DNA of 64,000 nt from a virus. The stretch is from IMG/VR virus record IMGVR_UViG_3300032579_000009, positions 31,184 through 95,183 of that record. One strand, 5' to 3'. The translations under genes were made by a program, and so were the position numbers. Below the pieces are notes generated by a model. The model saw nothing but the letters and a program-made list of their open reading frames with translations. It had not been told where the DNA came from and did not search any database. Positions 38,583 through 47,206 of this stretch are shown here, piece after piece (position 1 is the stretch's first letter; each line of letters starts with the position of its first letter).

Positions 38583-39075
38583 CATAGAGCCGTTTTGGGG
38601 CGATGCATATCTGCATTTAGATTATAGCAAAGAACCATTTAACAATCCCAGCGACACTGCACGTTGGACAGACATGGGCTTTGCTGATAACTTTGTGGGC
38701 AGCATGTGTGATATGCGCAAGACACAGCCTGTATGGAATAATCGTATTATTGCTTACTTTGAAGAACAGCTAAAGTGGAAAGATGTCTGTACTAGTTATT
38801 ATCGCATGGATTCGGGTACAATCTTACCTAATCATATAGACACTTATAAACGCTATATTGACGTATTTGAATTAGAAACTACACATCAAAGCATTTATCG
38901 TGCTATTGTGTTTTTAGAAGACTGGGCCAGTGGCCACTATTTAGAAGTAGCAGGTGAACCTGTGGTTAAATGGTCAGCGGGTGATGTGGTAGTATGGTGG
39001 TACGATACTCCGCACCTAGCGGCTAACATGGGCTACACACCAAGATACACACTACAAGTTACAGGACACGTATGA
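38569..39075 (+). CDS. 2-oxoglutarate/Fe(II)-type oxygenase
   Basis: 168 residues. ILPNHIDTYKRY supplies the HxD pair, and WSAGDVVVWWYDTPHLAANMG followed by PRYTLQVTG provides the distal His and the Arg that binds 2-oxoglutarate in the jelly-roll fold. Resembles aspartyl/prolyl-hydroxylase-like proteins that are frequent in cyanophage-type genomes. Overlaps both neighbours (14 and four bases), so it acts with them. Confidence 0.82.
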   Translation: MDRFNIEPFWGDAYLHLDYSKEPFNNPSDTARWTDMGFADNFVGSMCDMRKTQPVWNNRIIAYFEEQLKWKDVCTSYYRMDSGTILPNHIDTYKRYIDVFELETTHQSIYRAIVFLEDWASGHYLEVAGEPVVKWSAGDVVVWWYDTPHLAANMGYTPRYTLQVTGHV

Positions 39076-39986
39076 AGATCAGCACAAGTAATGAATGGGG
39101 AAAACTAAAATCAGTGGTCGTAGGATCAGCAACACATGCCAATTGGCCTAGTACAGATCCTGTGTTTGCTCAGGAAAGTTCTAAGACCACTTGGAAAGAA
39201 ACACCAGTGCCTAGTGGCCCAGTGCCGCAGTGGATCATTGACGAAGCCAATGAGGATCTAGATGACCTAGCCAATGTCTTGACACAAATAGGCGTTGAAG
39301 TCCATCGTCCCGCAGATATGAACTTTCAAGAGCTAGGTGGCATGTACAATTATTGTCCTAGAGATAGATTGATAATATGGGGTAGCTGTGTAGTTGATCC
39401 TGCTATGATGTATCCTTGCCGTGATCAAGAAATTCAAGCACTACAAGCGGTGACTAATTCAGCACGCATGGTGTTTAATATGCCGCGTGGTCAAGGTATG
39501 ACCTTAGATGCCGCTAACATTTGCCGTTTAGGTAACACTTGGTTATACTTAGAAAGCCCCAGCGGCAATCGTAAGGCCTACGAATGGTTATGTCAACAGT
39601 TCCCACAAATCAAAATAGAACTATGTAACTTCTACAGCGGTGTGCATATTGATTCAACCATAGCACCACTGCGTGAAGGGTTAGTTGTATTAAATGCTAG
39701 TCGTGTTAATCAAGTAAACTGCCCAAAAGCCTTTGATGGATGGGAGAAGATTTGGGTACAGGATGTAGTAGCACAGGACTTTTATCAATATCCCTATGCC
39801 AGCAAGTGGGTTGGTATGAATATGCTGAGTGTTGATCCAAACACTGTGATCATTGATGCGGCGCAGACCCAGCTTATTAAAGACCTAGAGCGAGTAGGTA
39901 TTACCAGTATTCCATTAAAATTGCGCCATAGCCGCACACTAGGAGGCAGCTTCCATTGTGTAACGCTTGATTTAGTTAGAGAATAA
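39072..39986 (+). CDS. Amidinotransferase family protein
   Basis: 304 residues. The guanidino-modifying fold is indicated by the N-terminal EWGKLKSVVVGSATHANWP, MTLDAANICRLG (Asp), GVHIDSTIAPLREGLVVLN (catalytic His) and GGSFHCVTLDL (nucleophilic Cys296). The family moves an amidino group from arginine to an amine (glycine or aminocyclitol) or hydrolyses it. Overlaps the oxygenase gene, forming a three-enzyme unit with the sugar dehydrogenase; product unknown. Confidence 0.87.
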   Translation: MKISTSNEWGKLKSVVVGSATHANWPSTDPVFAQESSKTTWKETPVPSGPVPQWIIDEANEDLDDLANVLTQIGVEVHRPADMNFQELGGMYNYCPRDRLIIWGSCVVDPAMMYPCRDQEIQALQAVTNSARMVFNMPRGQGMTLDAANICRLGNTWLYLESPSGNRKAYEWLCQQFPQIKIELCNFYSGVHIDSTIAPLREGLVVLNASRVNQVNCPKAFDGWEKIWVQDVVAQDFYQYPYASKWVGMNMLSVDPNTVIIDAAQTQLIKDLERVGITSIPLKLRHSRTLGGSFHCVTLDLVRE

Positions 39987-40001
39987 ACTAAATAGTTACA
40001 A

Positions 40002-40745
40002 ATGGAAACAATTATGCCGCAAGGTTTTGCCACGTATTCTGAAGCCAGTTTAAGTGCTTTCAAATTTAATCCTAAAAGCCAAGAAGTTATTGACAAGAAG
40101 CAAGAAATTCTTCGTTCAATCTCAGAGCATCATGGAGCAGTTCCCACCAGTGTACTGTTCTACGGATTCAGTCCTATGATGTTGGGTGCCAAATATAAAC
40201 AGATAGCTGTTACAGGTATCACAGCAGATACAAAAAAATTCCTAGACACTACAGGAGTTAAATACGTATATATTGCTGATGCAGAATTAAAAGAATATAA
40301 AAAGCAGTTTAATTGGGTAGTGGCCAGCGATGAGTATTTTACCTTTGCCAACTCAGAACAAGAGCAGTTAGATAAAATAAAGTCAGCTAGTGATCTAGCC
40401 AAAGATGTTATTATAACCACCTTACGTGACTATAAGAACCAAGATTTCCGTGATCGTGAATTTAGTCAACCATTGGCAGTTCACGCACACAACGATACAA
40501 AACTATTTTTAGAGTATCATCATTATGATTTCAATGATAGAAATAGTTGGAGCACCACAGTATATGAGATGCATGGTGCTAATGCAGTGACCACCGGCCC
40601 ATTTGCTCGTCGCAGTATGTTTTTCAAGCAGATGGCTAAATTCAGCATTGATGCTGGAGCAAAGAGTTTTTATGTACATAAGAACTTGATGTATAAAAGT
40701 TTAATCAAGAAAAACTACGAACACGTTATTTCAATTAGTTTCTAA
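40002..40745 (+). CDS. Hypothetical protein with Rossmann-like (methyltransferase-like) plan
   Basis: 247 residues. TSVLFYGFSPMMLGAKYKQIAVTGI and KYVYIADAELKEYKKQFNWVVASDEYFTF resemble the first strands and the acidic motif of SAM-dependent methyltransferases, but a clean GxGxG is missing. DVIITTLRDYKNQDFRDREF is a conserved-looking block. Starts at 40002 or 40014; no strong ribosome-binding site at either. Function unknown. Confidence 0.55.
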   Translation: METIMPQGFATYSEASLSAFKFNPKSQEVIDKKQEILRSISEHHGAVPTSVLFYGFSPMMLGAKYKQIAVTGITADTKKFLDTTGVKYVYIADAELKEYKKQFNWVVASDEYFTFANSEQEQLDKIKSASDLAKDVIITTLRDYKNQDFRDREFSQPLAVHAHNDTKLFLEYHHYDFNDRNSWSTTVYEMHGANAVTTGPFARRSMFFKQMAKFSIDAGAKSFYVHKNLMYKSLIKKNYEHVISISF

Positions 40746-40763
40746 GTTTTTCAAAGAGGTGTT

Positions 40764-42032
40764 ATGGATATCAATGAACAGTTACAACCTATTGTCGCCA
40801 GCATCATAGACAGCCTTAAAGGCACTATCGAAGCTGAACTACGCGATCAAATTTCCAATGAAATCGTTGCTAAAATTGCCAATACTGAATTTGACAGCGT
40901 TGTACAACGCCTTGTTGAACAACAAATCCGTACACGCCTGGACAATTTTAACTTTGTTAGCACCAGCGATGAACAACTGCAAAAGATTGTAGCACAATTA
41001 ACTGACCAGATTAATAAAAACCTAACTGCAACTGCTAACCAACAGATCAGCAGCTACATCAATCAAAAACTAGCCGCAGTAAACGTCACAGAAGTTATTG
41101 GAGCATTGGTGCAGAACAAAGTAGGCAGTATGCTACAGACTACCAGCTTCCCAGAAAAAAGTATCAGTCACAACAGCATAGATTTTTCAGGACTAAAGTT
41201 AACAGGTGACCAGGTCAGCGGCGGTATTATCACAAACTTTGGCAGTACAGGCATAGAAGATCTAAGTACTCGTGTACAGATGACCTTGATGGATCGTGGT
41301 ACTGCATTTGAAGGGCCATTGTTTGCTCCACAACTCACAGTCAAAGGTGACATCAGTCTCAATGGCCGTTTGGTGATTAATGGTGAAGTAGCGGCTGATG
41401 CCAAGGGCTTTTTAAAGCTGGTAGAACAAACCAGTCAAGCAGTCAAAGAATTACTAACAGATGATTTATTTTCAGGATTCAGCGACATTATCTTTAAAAA
41501 GATGCAGGCTGATGGTATTGATCTAGACAAGATCACACAAGGTGGGAAAGAAATTGTCAGTGGTAATAGGCTAGGATACCATATCATTGATACCAACATC
41601 AGACGTTTGGGTGTGGTTAACGACCTACAGACATCAGGTGAAAATCTATTAGTTGATACCTTGTATGTTACACAGGGACGAGTAGGAGTAAACACCATTG
41701 ATCCTACTGCGGTGTTAAGTGTTTGGGACCAAGAAGTTGAAGTGGTAGTGAACAAACGCAGTCAAGACACAGGTTATATTGGCACACCACGTAGTCAACA
41801 GTTGGTCATTGGTGCTAATAACAAACAAAATATTCTATTAGATCCTGATGGTAGTGTAGAAATAGAAAACCTACGCATAGGTAATACTCCTATGAGCTCA
41901 GCTTCGACAATACCAAACTATCCTGCTATCACAGGTACTATAGTTTGGAATGAAAGTCCTATGCCTGGTTCAGCAATTGGCTGGGTTTGTTTGGGCGCAA
42001 CACAGTGGGCAAGTTTTGGTAAAGTAGGTTGA
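40764..42032 (+). CDS. Fibre-like virion protein
   Basis: 422 residues. The first ~140 residues are helical and coiled-coil-like (VQRLVEQQIRTRLDNF, QKIVAQLTDQINKNL). Then beta-type segments LTVKGDISLNGRLVINGEV and VGVNTIDPTAVLSVWDQ, typical of trimeric fibre proteins, and a C-terminal GTIVWNESPMPGSAIGWVCLG resembling fibre tip domains. Likely a structural protein. Isolated from the other virion genes. Confidence 0.65.
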   Translation: MDINEQLQPIVASIIDSLKGTIEAELRDQISNEIVAKIANTEFDSVVQRLVEQQIRTRLDNFNFVSTSDEQLQKIVAQLTDQINKNLTATANQQISSYINQKLAAVNVTEVIGALVQNKVGSMLQTTSFPEKSISHNSIDFSGLKLTGDQVSGGIITNFGSTGIEDLSTRVQMTLMDRGTAFEGPLFAPQLTVKGDISLNGRLVINGEVAADAKGFLKLVEQTSQAVKELLTDDLFSGFSDIIFKKMQADGIDLDKITQGGKEIVSGNRLGYHIIDTNIRRLGVVNDLQTSGENLLVDTLYVTQGRVGVNTIDPTAVLSVWDQEVEVVVNKRSQDTGYIGTPRSQQLVIGANNKQNILLDPDGSVEIENLRIGNTPMSSASTIPNYPAITGTIVWNESPMPGSAIGWVCLGATQWASFGKVG

Positions 42033-42057
42033 CATAAAGACATTTTGGTGTTATAAT
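42029..42057 (+). promoter_or_regulatory. Consensus promoter, leaderless start (TTGACA-N17-TATAAT-N6-ATG)
   Basis: Perfect hexamers and spacing overlapping the end of the fibre gene; ATG at 42064 begins exactly six bases after TATAAT. Confidence 0.88.
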
Positions 42058-42063
42058 AGTTTT

Positions 42064-43107
42064 ATGACATCACAAATCAAACGCATCGGTTTTGCCTGCA
42101 AGTGGATTGATCGCCCTGATCAAGTTGAGGGTATCAAATCCACAGACGCTGCAAAAGAATTCAATACAGGTACTACTACAGTGGCTTGGCTTAATCGTCA
42201 ATCCCGCGAAGTAGCTGAACAGCGGCTATGGGACCTAATGGAACAAAACATTATGTCCACTCGCAAACTAATTGAGAGGGTAGGTAACTTAGATGAATCA
42301 CTTCGCATGGTACGTATTAGCAGTGACATCTTGCCTGTATATACTGAGTCTAGCTGGTCTTATTATTGGCAGCAAGCTGATGTTAAAAGGCGTTGTGAAC
42401 AGCTTTTTGCAGAAGTTGGATTGGTTGCTAAGGATCGTGGTGTACGTTTATCCTTTCATCCTGGTCAGTTTACTGTTTTGGCTAGCGATAATGACGATAT
42501 TGTCGCCAGGAGTATAGCAGAGTTTGAGTATCATGCGGACATGATTCGCATGATGGGCTATGGCCAAAAGTTCCAAGACTTTAAATGCAACGTGCATATT
42601 GCAGGTCGTAGAGGCTATCAAGGTATCCTTGATGTCTACCCTAAACTCAGTGTTGAAGCACGCAACACTATTACCATTGAAAACGAGGAAATGAAACATG
42701 GTCTTGATGATTGCCTCAATCTTGTCGATACTGTACCTATTGTTCTTGATATCCACCACCATTGGATCCGCGAAGGGCATTACATTGATCTTAAGGATGC
42801 CAGAATTGCACGCATTCTTGACAGTTGGCGCGGCCTGCGTCCTACGCTACACTATAGTGTATCCAGAGAAGACGTTCTCCCCGCTCATTCATCTAGTACA
42901 GCTCCTAACCACAGCCTACTACTAGAGCAAGGCTACAAGAAAAGTAAGATGCGTGCGCACAGTGACTTCTACTGGAACACTGCTTGTAACGATTGGGCAT
43001 TGTCATTCTTAGACAAGTTTGACATCATGTGCGAAAGCAAGGGTAAGAATTTGGCTAGTTTTGCACTATACGAACGTGCTCGGCAACTATCTATAATTGA
43101 TCTTTGA
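42064..43107 (+). CDS. uvsE: UV damage endonuclease UvsE/UVDE
   Basis: 347 residues. GVRLSFHPGQFTVLAS, EFEYHADMIRMMG, KCNVHIAGRRG, ITIENEEMKHGLDDCL, VPIVLDIHHHW and LRPTLHYSVSRE follow the metal-binding His/Glu/Asp residues of the UVDE TIM barrel in order. The enzyme nicks DNA 5' of UV photoproducts. A repair enzyme makes sense for a phage of sunlit water. Its mRNA appears leaderless. The 3' end overlaps the convergent radical SAM gene by 21 bases. Confidence 0.93.
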   Translation: MTSQIKRIGFACKWIDRPDQVEGIKSTDAAKEFNTGTTTVAWLNRQSREVAEQRLWDLMEQNIMSTRKLIERVGNLDESLRMVRISSDILPVYTESSWSYYWQQADVKRRCEQLFAEVGLVAKDRGVRLSFHPGQFTVLASDNDDIVARSIAEFEYHADMIRMMGYGQKFQDFKCNVHIAGRRGYQGILDVYPKLSVEARNTITIENEEMKHGLDDCLNLVDTVPIVLDIHHHWIREGHYIDLKDARIARILDSWRGLRPTLHYSVSREDVLPAHSSSTAPNHSLLLEQGYKKSKMRAHSDFYWNTACNDWALSFLDKFDIMCESKGKNLASFALYERARQLSIIDL

Positions 43108-44568
43108 GTTAATATATTCTTTAATTAATTTTTTAGTCTGATGTTGGACTATAAAATGATTTATTTTTTCTGCAGGTGTATTAACAAATTGTTCAATTGA
43201 TAAATTGGTATAGGGCAGGACCTGACCAAACGCCCACCCTGATACAGAATGCTTTATCTGTTTAGTTGCATTCCAATCATTGATAGTTGCAATGGCCCAT
43301 TTTAAATCCATGTGATCATTGGCCCAGTGTAATCCTAAAATTTCATCATGCCATGGCAGATTGTTTGTGCGTGCCAGACTTTCTTCAGGCATGCTTATAT
43401 TTTCAAGAGGTTTAATTCTGTAGCCTCTTGAAGCCCAATCTTCCCCAATGGTAGATTTGTGACGATCCTCAACAACAATGTTTAATGGATAAAAAGTTGC
43501 ATGCTGATCTTGCCAATTGGCATCAACCCAATCAAATGTAGTTTGAATAGTCTCTTTTGTTTCGTGCGGTAATCCAACAATAAAACTCATTACCCCATGA
43601 TATGGAACATATTGTTTGAACCACTGCTTGGCTTCTAACAATCCCTGAGTTAACTTTTCAGTAGGCATGCCTTTGCCTATGCTTTTAGCTGACTGCCAGT
43701 TAAGACTTTCTACACCATAGTGATGCATAAAAAATCTCATTCTCAGTAGATGTTCCCAATCTTCACGACGCGACACTAGCAAATCAGGGCGTATGAATCC
43801 CATAAAGGTAGGATTAAAGTTTAAATTTTCAACAGCATCTGCAAATTTAATAATTTTTTCTGTGCGATCATTGAATGTTTCATCAGCGGCATAATAATGG
43901 CTGACTCCCCATTGATCATAATTGTCCTGAAGTTCTTGTTGAAAATCATCTGCGGCTCTAGAATAATCACCTTTGACTCCCAGTATAGGATAAGCGCAGA
44001 AGTCACACTTAAATTTACAACCTCGCCCAATCTCAATACCTAGCCATTCAAATTCACGTATAAAATCTCTAGCTTCGTACTGCACACGCAGACTAGACAT
44101 TGGATAAGCTGGATAGCTGTGTATGGCATTGATAAATTTCTTGCCGTTGTTCCATAGAGAGTATTTGACTTTGTTATTATTACCCAACAGATGAGCTATT
44201 ACTTCTAAGATAGCATGTTCGCCATATCCTTCAATGTACCAATCAGCAGGTATAATAATACGTCCTAGGCTTTGCCCGCCCACAACCAGTTTAATTTTAG
44301 GATATGTTGCCTTAATCCATATAAACAATTTTTGTATTAATGGACTAGAATAAGAAAATGTTGTGCTACACCCAACAAATACTGTGCGATCATTAAGACG
44401 TTCGCGACAAAGTTCTTGTAATTCTTCTAAAGTCCAAAATTCAATAAAGTCAATTACTTCGGCATCCCATCCTTGTTCACGTAGCCAAGAGGCTATACGA
44501 TGACCGCCTAGACTTCTGCGATATTCTGGTTGATAAGAGCTTAAATTGAAAATTAACGTATGGTGCAC
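43087..44568 (-). CDS. B12-binding-type radical SAM protein
   Basis: About 493 residues from a GTG at 44568, eight bases after the upstream stop; an ATG at 44622 lies inside the preceding gene. The N-terminal part (RIASWLREQGWDAEVIDF, KLVVGGQSLGRIIIP) resembles a cobalamin-binding domain, though no DxHxxG is clear. GCKFKCDFCAYPILG carries the CxxxCxxC cluster motif, and DNYDQWGVSHYYAADETFND continues the SAM barrel. Such enzymes methylate or rearrange unreactive carbons in natural products or lipids. Substrate unknown. Confidence 0.82.
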   Translation of the reverse strand: MHHTLIFNLSSYQPEYRRSLGGHRIASWLREQGWDAEVIDFIEFWTLEELQELCRERLNDRTVFVGCSTTFSYSSPLIQKLFIWIKATYPKIKLVVGGQSLGRIIIPADWYIEGYGEHAILEVIAHLLGNNNKVKYSLWNNGKKFINAIHSYPAYPMSSLRVQYEARDFIREFEWLGIEIGRGCKFKCDFCAYPILGVKGDYSRAADDFQQELQDNYDQWGVSHYYAADETFNDRTEKIIKFADAVENLNFNPTFMGFIRPDLLVSRREDWEHLLRMRFFMHHYGVESLNWQSAKSIGKGMPTEKLTQGLLEAKQWFKQYVPYHGVMSFIVGLPHETKETIQTTFDWVDANWQDQHATFYPLNIVVEDRHKSTIGEDWASRGYRIKPLENISMPEESLARTNNLPWHDEILGLHWANDHMDLKWAIATINDWNATKQIKHSVSGWAFGQVLPYTNLSIEQFVNTPAEKINHFIVQHQTKKLIKEYINSKINYR

Positions 44569-44576
44569 ACTAGTAT

Positions 44577-45629
44577 TTAAACTATAATTGCGCCAAGAGA
44601 ATTTAAAAATTCTCCATACCAATCAGTACCTAACATCAAACTTTGGTTATGCTTTGTTATTGGACTAATTTTAGCTAAAAGTTCTTTCTGAGGTTGACCA
44701 GCTAAGAATTTTATCTGTTCACCAATCATTTGGCATCTGATTTTATAATCAGGTTCTAGATCATAACTTTCATCTATGACCGTGTCAAATGTACGAAATC
44801 CCAATGCACGTAAGTTACGTAGATAGTATTGATTGCTGGCCACTAAAAATAACCTTTCAGCTAGAATAGGTTTGACGATTTTTTCAGTGTTAAAGGTAAA
44901 GCGATTATCAATCCCCCATGTTTCTGCTACTACTGTGTAGGCTGTTTGGTTATAAATGCTCAATGGAATGATCTGGCTTAATGAAATTATTTGATTGTAG
45001 TATTTTACTGGGCGTATAGTATGCCTAATAGGCCAATCAGGAATTTCTAATCCTTCACTTTCCCATTGCCACTCAGTGGCGGATTTTTCTTGAAAACTTT
45101 CTGTTATACTAGATATATAGGTTAGAATAACTTTGTCATCTAGGTTATTGTGTTTGATATAAGAAAATATTTCATCACGATGTTTTCTTTCTTGTCCTAA
45201 TAATATGTCAAAATATTTAGGTTTAGCAGTATAAGGAGTTAACTTGTCTAGTAGAAACTGATTATTTTTATAAAACAACGTAGTAGACTCAAACCAATGA
45301 TGGTAGTGATAGTAGGTAGCATGATCTAGTTTGAAATTTAAATCACCATTTAAGAACAGGACTATTTTAGGGCGATCAAACTTTTCAATGAAATCTACAG
45401 TGACATCGTGTAGTTCTGTGACCAGTAGTATTATCTGCTCACTAGAATCATATATTTGGTTGAAAGTTTCTTCTAAATGATCAAAATCTGAATACCTAGG
45501 AAAGGGCGCATGAAATACTGCGGTTTTTGGCCCTGGCGAATCCATATAAACATTAATATTTTTTACTATGGTAATGTTAGGTAATTCTGCCCAACTATCG
45601 CAAACACTGGTATCACTATAGATAATCAT
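44577..45629 (-). CDS. Putative glycosyltransferase-like protein 2
   Basis: About 350 residues from the ATG at 45629 (MIIYSDTSVCDSW); in-frame codons up to 45686 enter the divergent promoter. Contains TYYHYHHWFESTTLFYKNN and a C-terminal block shared with the protein at 36062 (NTEKIVKPILAERLF, LRALGFRTFDTVIDESYD). Probably a sugar transferase by that resemblance only. Directly upstream of the radical SAM gene. Confidence 0.6.
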   Translation of the reverse strand: MIIYSDTSVCDSWAELPNITIVKNINVYMDSPGPKTAVFHAPFPRYSDFDHLEETFNQIYDSSEQIILLVTELHDVTVDFIEKFDRPKIVLFLNGDLNFKLDHATYYHYHHWFESTTLFYKNNQFLLDKLTPYTAKPKYFDILLGQERKHRDEIFSYIKHNNLDDKVILTYISSITESFQEKSATEWQWESEGLEIPDWPIRHTIRPVKYYNQIISLSQIIPLSIYNQTAYTVVAETWGIDNRFTFNTEKIVKPILAERLFLVASNQYYLRNLRALGFRTFDTVIDESYDLEPDYKIRCQMIGEQIKFLAGQPQKELLAKISPITKHNQSLMLGTDWYGEFLNSLGAIIV

Positions 45630-45652
45630 TTTAATATTTAATGAAATTTTGG

Positions 45653-45681
45653 TTGACACAACCATAAACTGATAGTATAAT
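45653..45681 (+). promoter_or_regulatory. Consensus promoter TTGACA-N17-TATAAT
   Basis: Perfect hexamers and spacing preceded by TTTTGG, an upstream sequence it shares with the promoters at 48413, 48762 and 49351. Confidence 0.88.
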
Positions 45682-45714
45682 AACACTTATGTTTTTAAGT
45701 ATGAAAGGTCAATC

Positions 45715-46131
45715 ATGGGTTTAGACATGTATGCTTACGTTGCTGCCAAAGCAGGTCAAAATAGTGAATATTGGGACACCTGTGAGTTCAACGAAGAAAC
45801 TGGTGAGTATGTTAATCCCAAAGTAAGTAAACCTATTGAAATCGCCTACTGGCGCAAGCATCCAAACCTACATGGTTGGATGTACAATCTCTGGGTCAGT
45901 AAAGGCAATGAAGGTGAGTTCAACGGTGATGAACTAGAGCTGACCTGGGAAGACATTGACCAACTTGAAGAAGATCTCAAACGAGGTCGTGTTAAAGGTG
46001 TTGAAGCAACGGGGTTCTTCTGGGGTGATCCAAGTGATGATTACTACTACGAAGATGATTTAAAATTTATCAAGGAGGCACGCAGCCAGTTGTTCTTAGG
46101 CCTAAAAGTGTTTTATAATAGTTCATGGTAG
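45715..46131 (+). CDS. Hypothetical protein
   Basis: 138 residues, Trp/Tyr-rich and acidic: MGLDMYAYVAAKAGQ, IEIAYWRKHPNLHGWMYNLW, FFWGDPSDDYYYEDDLKFI. The MGLDMY...W-R-K-x-P-N-x-H-x-W pattern recurs in phage proteins I have seen named only as hypothetical. Preceded by AAAGGTCAATC. Confidence 0.65.
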   Translation: MGLDMYAYVAAKAGQNSEYWDTCEFNEETGEYVNPKVSKPIEIAYWRKHPNLHGWMYNLWVSKGNEGEFNGDELELTWEDIDQLEEDLKRGRVKGVEATGFFWGDPSDDYYYEDDLKFIKEARSQLFLGLKVFYNSSW

Positions 46132-46322
46132 ATAAAAATAAATTAGAAGAATTACAGACCCAAATTGGGCTAGTACACGATATCATCAGACACACTGATG
46201 TTAAAGATCCTCGTATGGAAAGTCTGCGAGGACTTTTAGCTACAATGTATCAGAAGTTAAGTGAGTTAGAACCGCCCAGAGATAAATTAGATAAACCGCT
46301 ACTAAGTGAAGACAGCCTATGA
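46125..46322 (+). CDS. Hypothetical protein
   Basis: 65 residues, helical, no domain recognised (LEELQTQIGLVHDIIRH). Overlaps the preceding gene by seven bases; a TATAAT box (46114-46119) lies five bases before its ATG, with only a weak -35, so a second leaderless transcript is possible. Overlaps the next start by four bases. Confidence 0.6.
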   Translation: MVDKNKLEELQTQIGLVHDIIRHTDVKDPRMESLRGLLATMYQKLSELEPPRDKLDKPLLSEDSL

Positions 46323-46585
46323 CCGTAAAAGAAATCCAAATAAACGACGACTTCGTGTACAATAACGAAGAAGAAGCCGAAATGGGGCAGTTACATGCCA
46401 TCCACAACAACATGAATGCTATCGCTAACGTGCGCCGCCAATTAGAACAGCAAGCGGCGCAACCAAGCCTTACGCACTGTGAAGAGTGCGGAGATGAAAT
46501 TCCAGAAAAGCGTAGGTCAGCTATTCGCGGAGTCAAGCTCTGCGTATTTTGTCAAGAATTACAAGAACGAACAAAAGGAAGATAA
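46319..46585 (+). CDS. DksA/TraR-type zinc-finger protein
   Basis: 88 residues. HCEECGDEIPEKRRSAIRGVK followed by CVFCQEL is the C4 zinc finger of the DksA/TraR family (CxxC...CxxC), preceded by a helical coiled region. Small TraR-like proteins bind RNA polymerase through the secondary channel and mimic ppGpp-DksA control. Together with the omega homologue, it suggests phage control of host transcription; inference. Adjacent to clpP (no gap). Confidence 0.83.
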   Translation: MTVKEIQINDDFVYNNEEEAEMGQLHAIHNNMNAIANVRRQLEQQAAQPSLTHCEECGDEIPEKRRSAIRGVKLCVFCQELQERTKGR

Positions 46586-47206
46586 ATGTCAAATTTAGTC
46601 CCAATGGTAGTAGAACGTACAAGTCAAGGCGAACGTGCCTATGACATTTATTCACGTCTACTTAAAGATCGTATCGTGATGTTAGATACTGATGTTAATG
46701 AACATACAGCCAGTTCAATCGTAGCACAGATGTTATACCTAGAAGCAGAAAATTCAGAAGCAGACATCTTATTCTATATCAACAGTCCAGGTGGCAGTGT
46801 AACTGCTGGCTTGGCTATCTATGATACTATGCAGTTTATCCGTCCAGATGTGCGTACTATTGTTCTTGGGCAGGCATGTAGTATGGGTAGTTTCCTTGCT
46901 CAAGCAGGTCATCCAGGCAAGCGTTTTGTCTTACCAGAAGCACGTACAATGATCCATCGTGTTAGTTCAGGTACTCCTGGCACACGTGGTAGTGTACACG
47001 TACAAGATCTACAGTTTGAAGATGCTAAACGTAGTTTTGAAGAAAGTGTGCGCATTAACAAACGTCTAACTGAACTCTATGTCAAACATAATACGCAAGG
47101 TAAGACCTACGAAGAATTGTTTGACACTATGAAGTTTGATACATTCTTATCAGCAGAAGAAGCAGTGGCCTATGGGCTTGCTGACGAGGTGATTACAAAA
47201 AGATAA
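46586..47206 (+). CDS. clpP: ClpP serine protease subunit
   Basis: 206 residues, normal length. [14 protein letters not shown] has the catalytic Ser99 (alanine of the usual AASMG replaced by Cys98), TMIHR the His124, and [10 protein letters not shown] the Asp185. [16 protein letters not shown] supplies the oxyanion/strand region. Forms the tetradecameric proteolytic barrel, loaded by a Clp ATPase; host ClpA or ClpX would be needed. The phage also encodes the adaptor ClpS and tmRNA. Ribosome-binding AAAGGAAG. Confidence 0.95.
   Translation: MSNLVPMVVERTSQGERAYDIYSRLLKDRIVMLDTDVNEHTASSIVAQMLYLEAENSEADILFYINSPGGSVTAGLAIYDTMQFIRPDVRTIVLGQACSMGSFLAQAGHPGKRFVLPEARTMIHRVSSGTPGTRGSVHVQDLQFEDAKRSFEESVRINKRLTELYVKHNTQGKTYEELFDTMKFDTFLSAEEAVAYGLADEVITKR

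Noticed and set aside
43087-44622. ATG at 44622 as start of the B12-type radical SAM gene
   Set aside because: It would overlap the previous gene by 46 bases; a GTG eight bases after the upstream stop fits better, though not proven.
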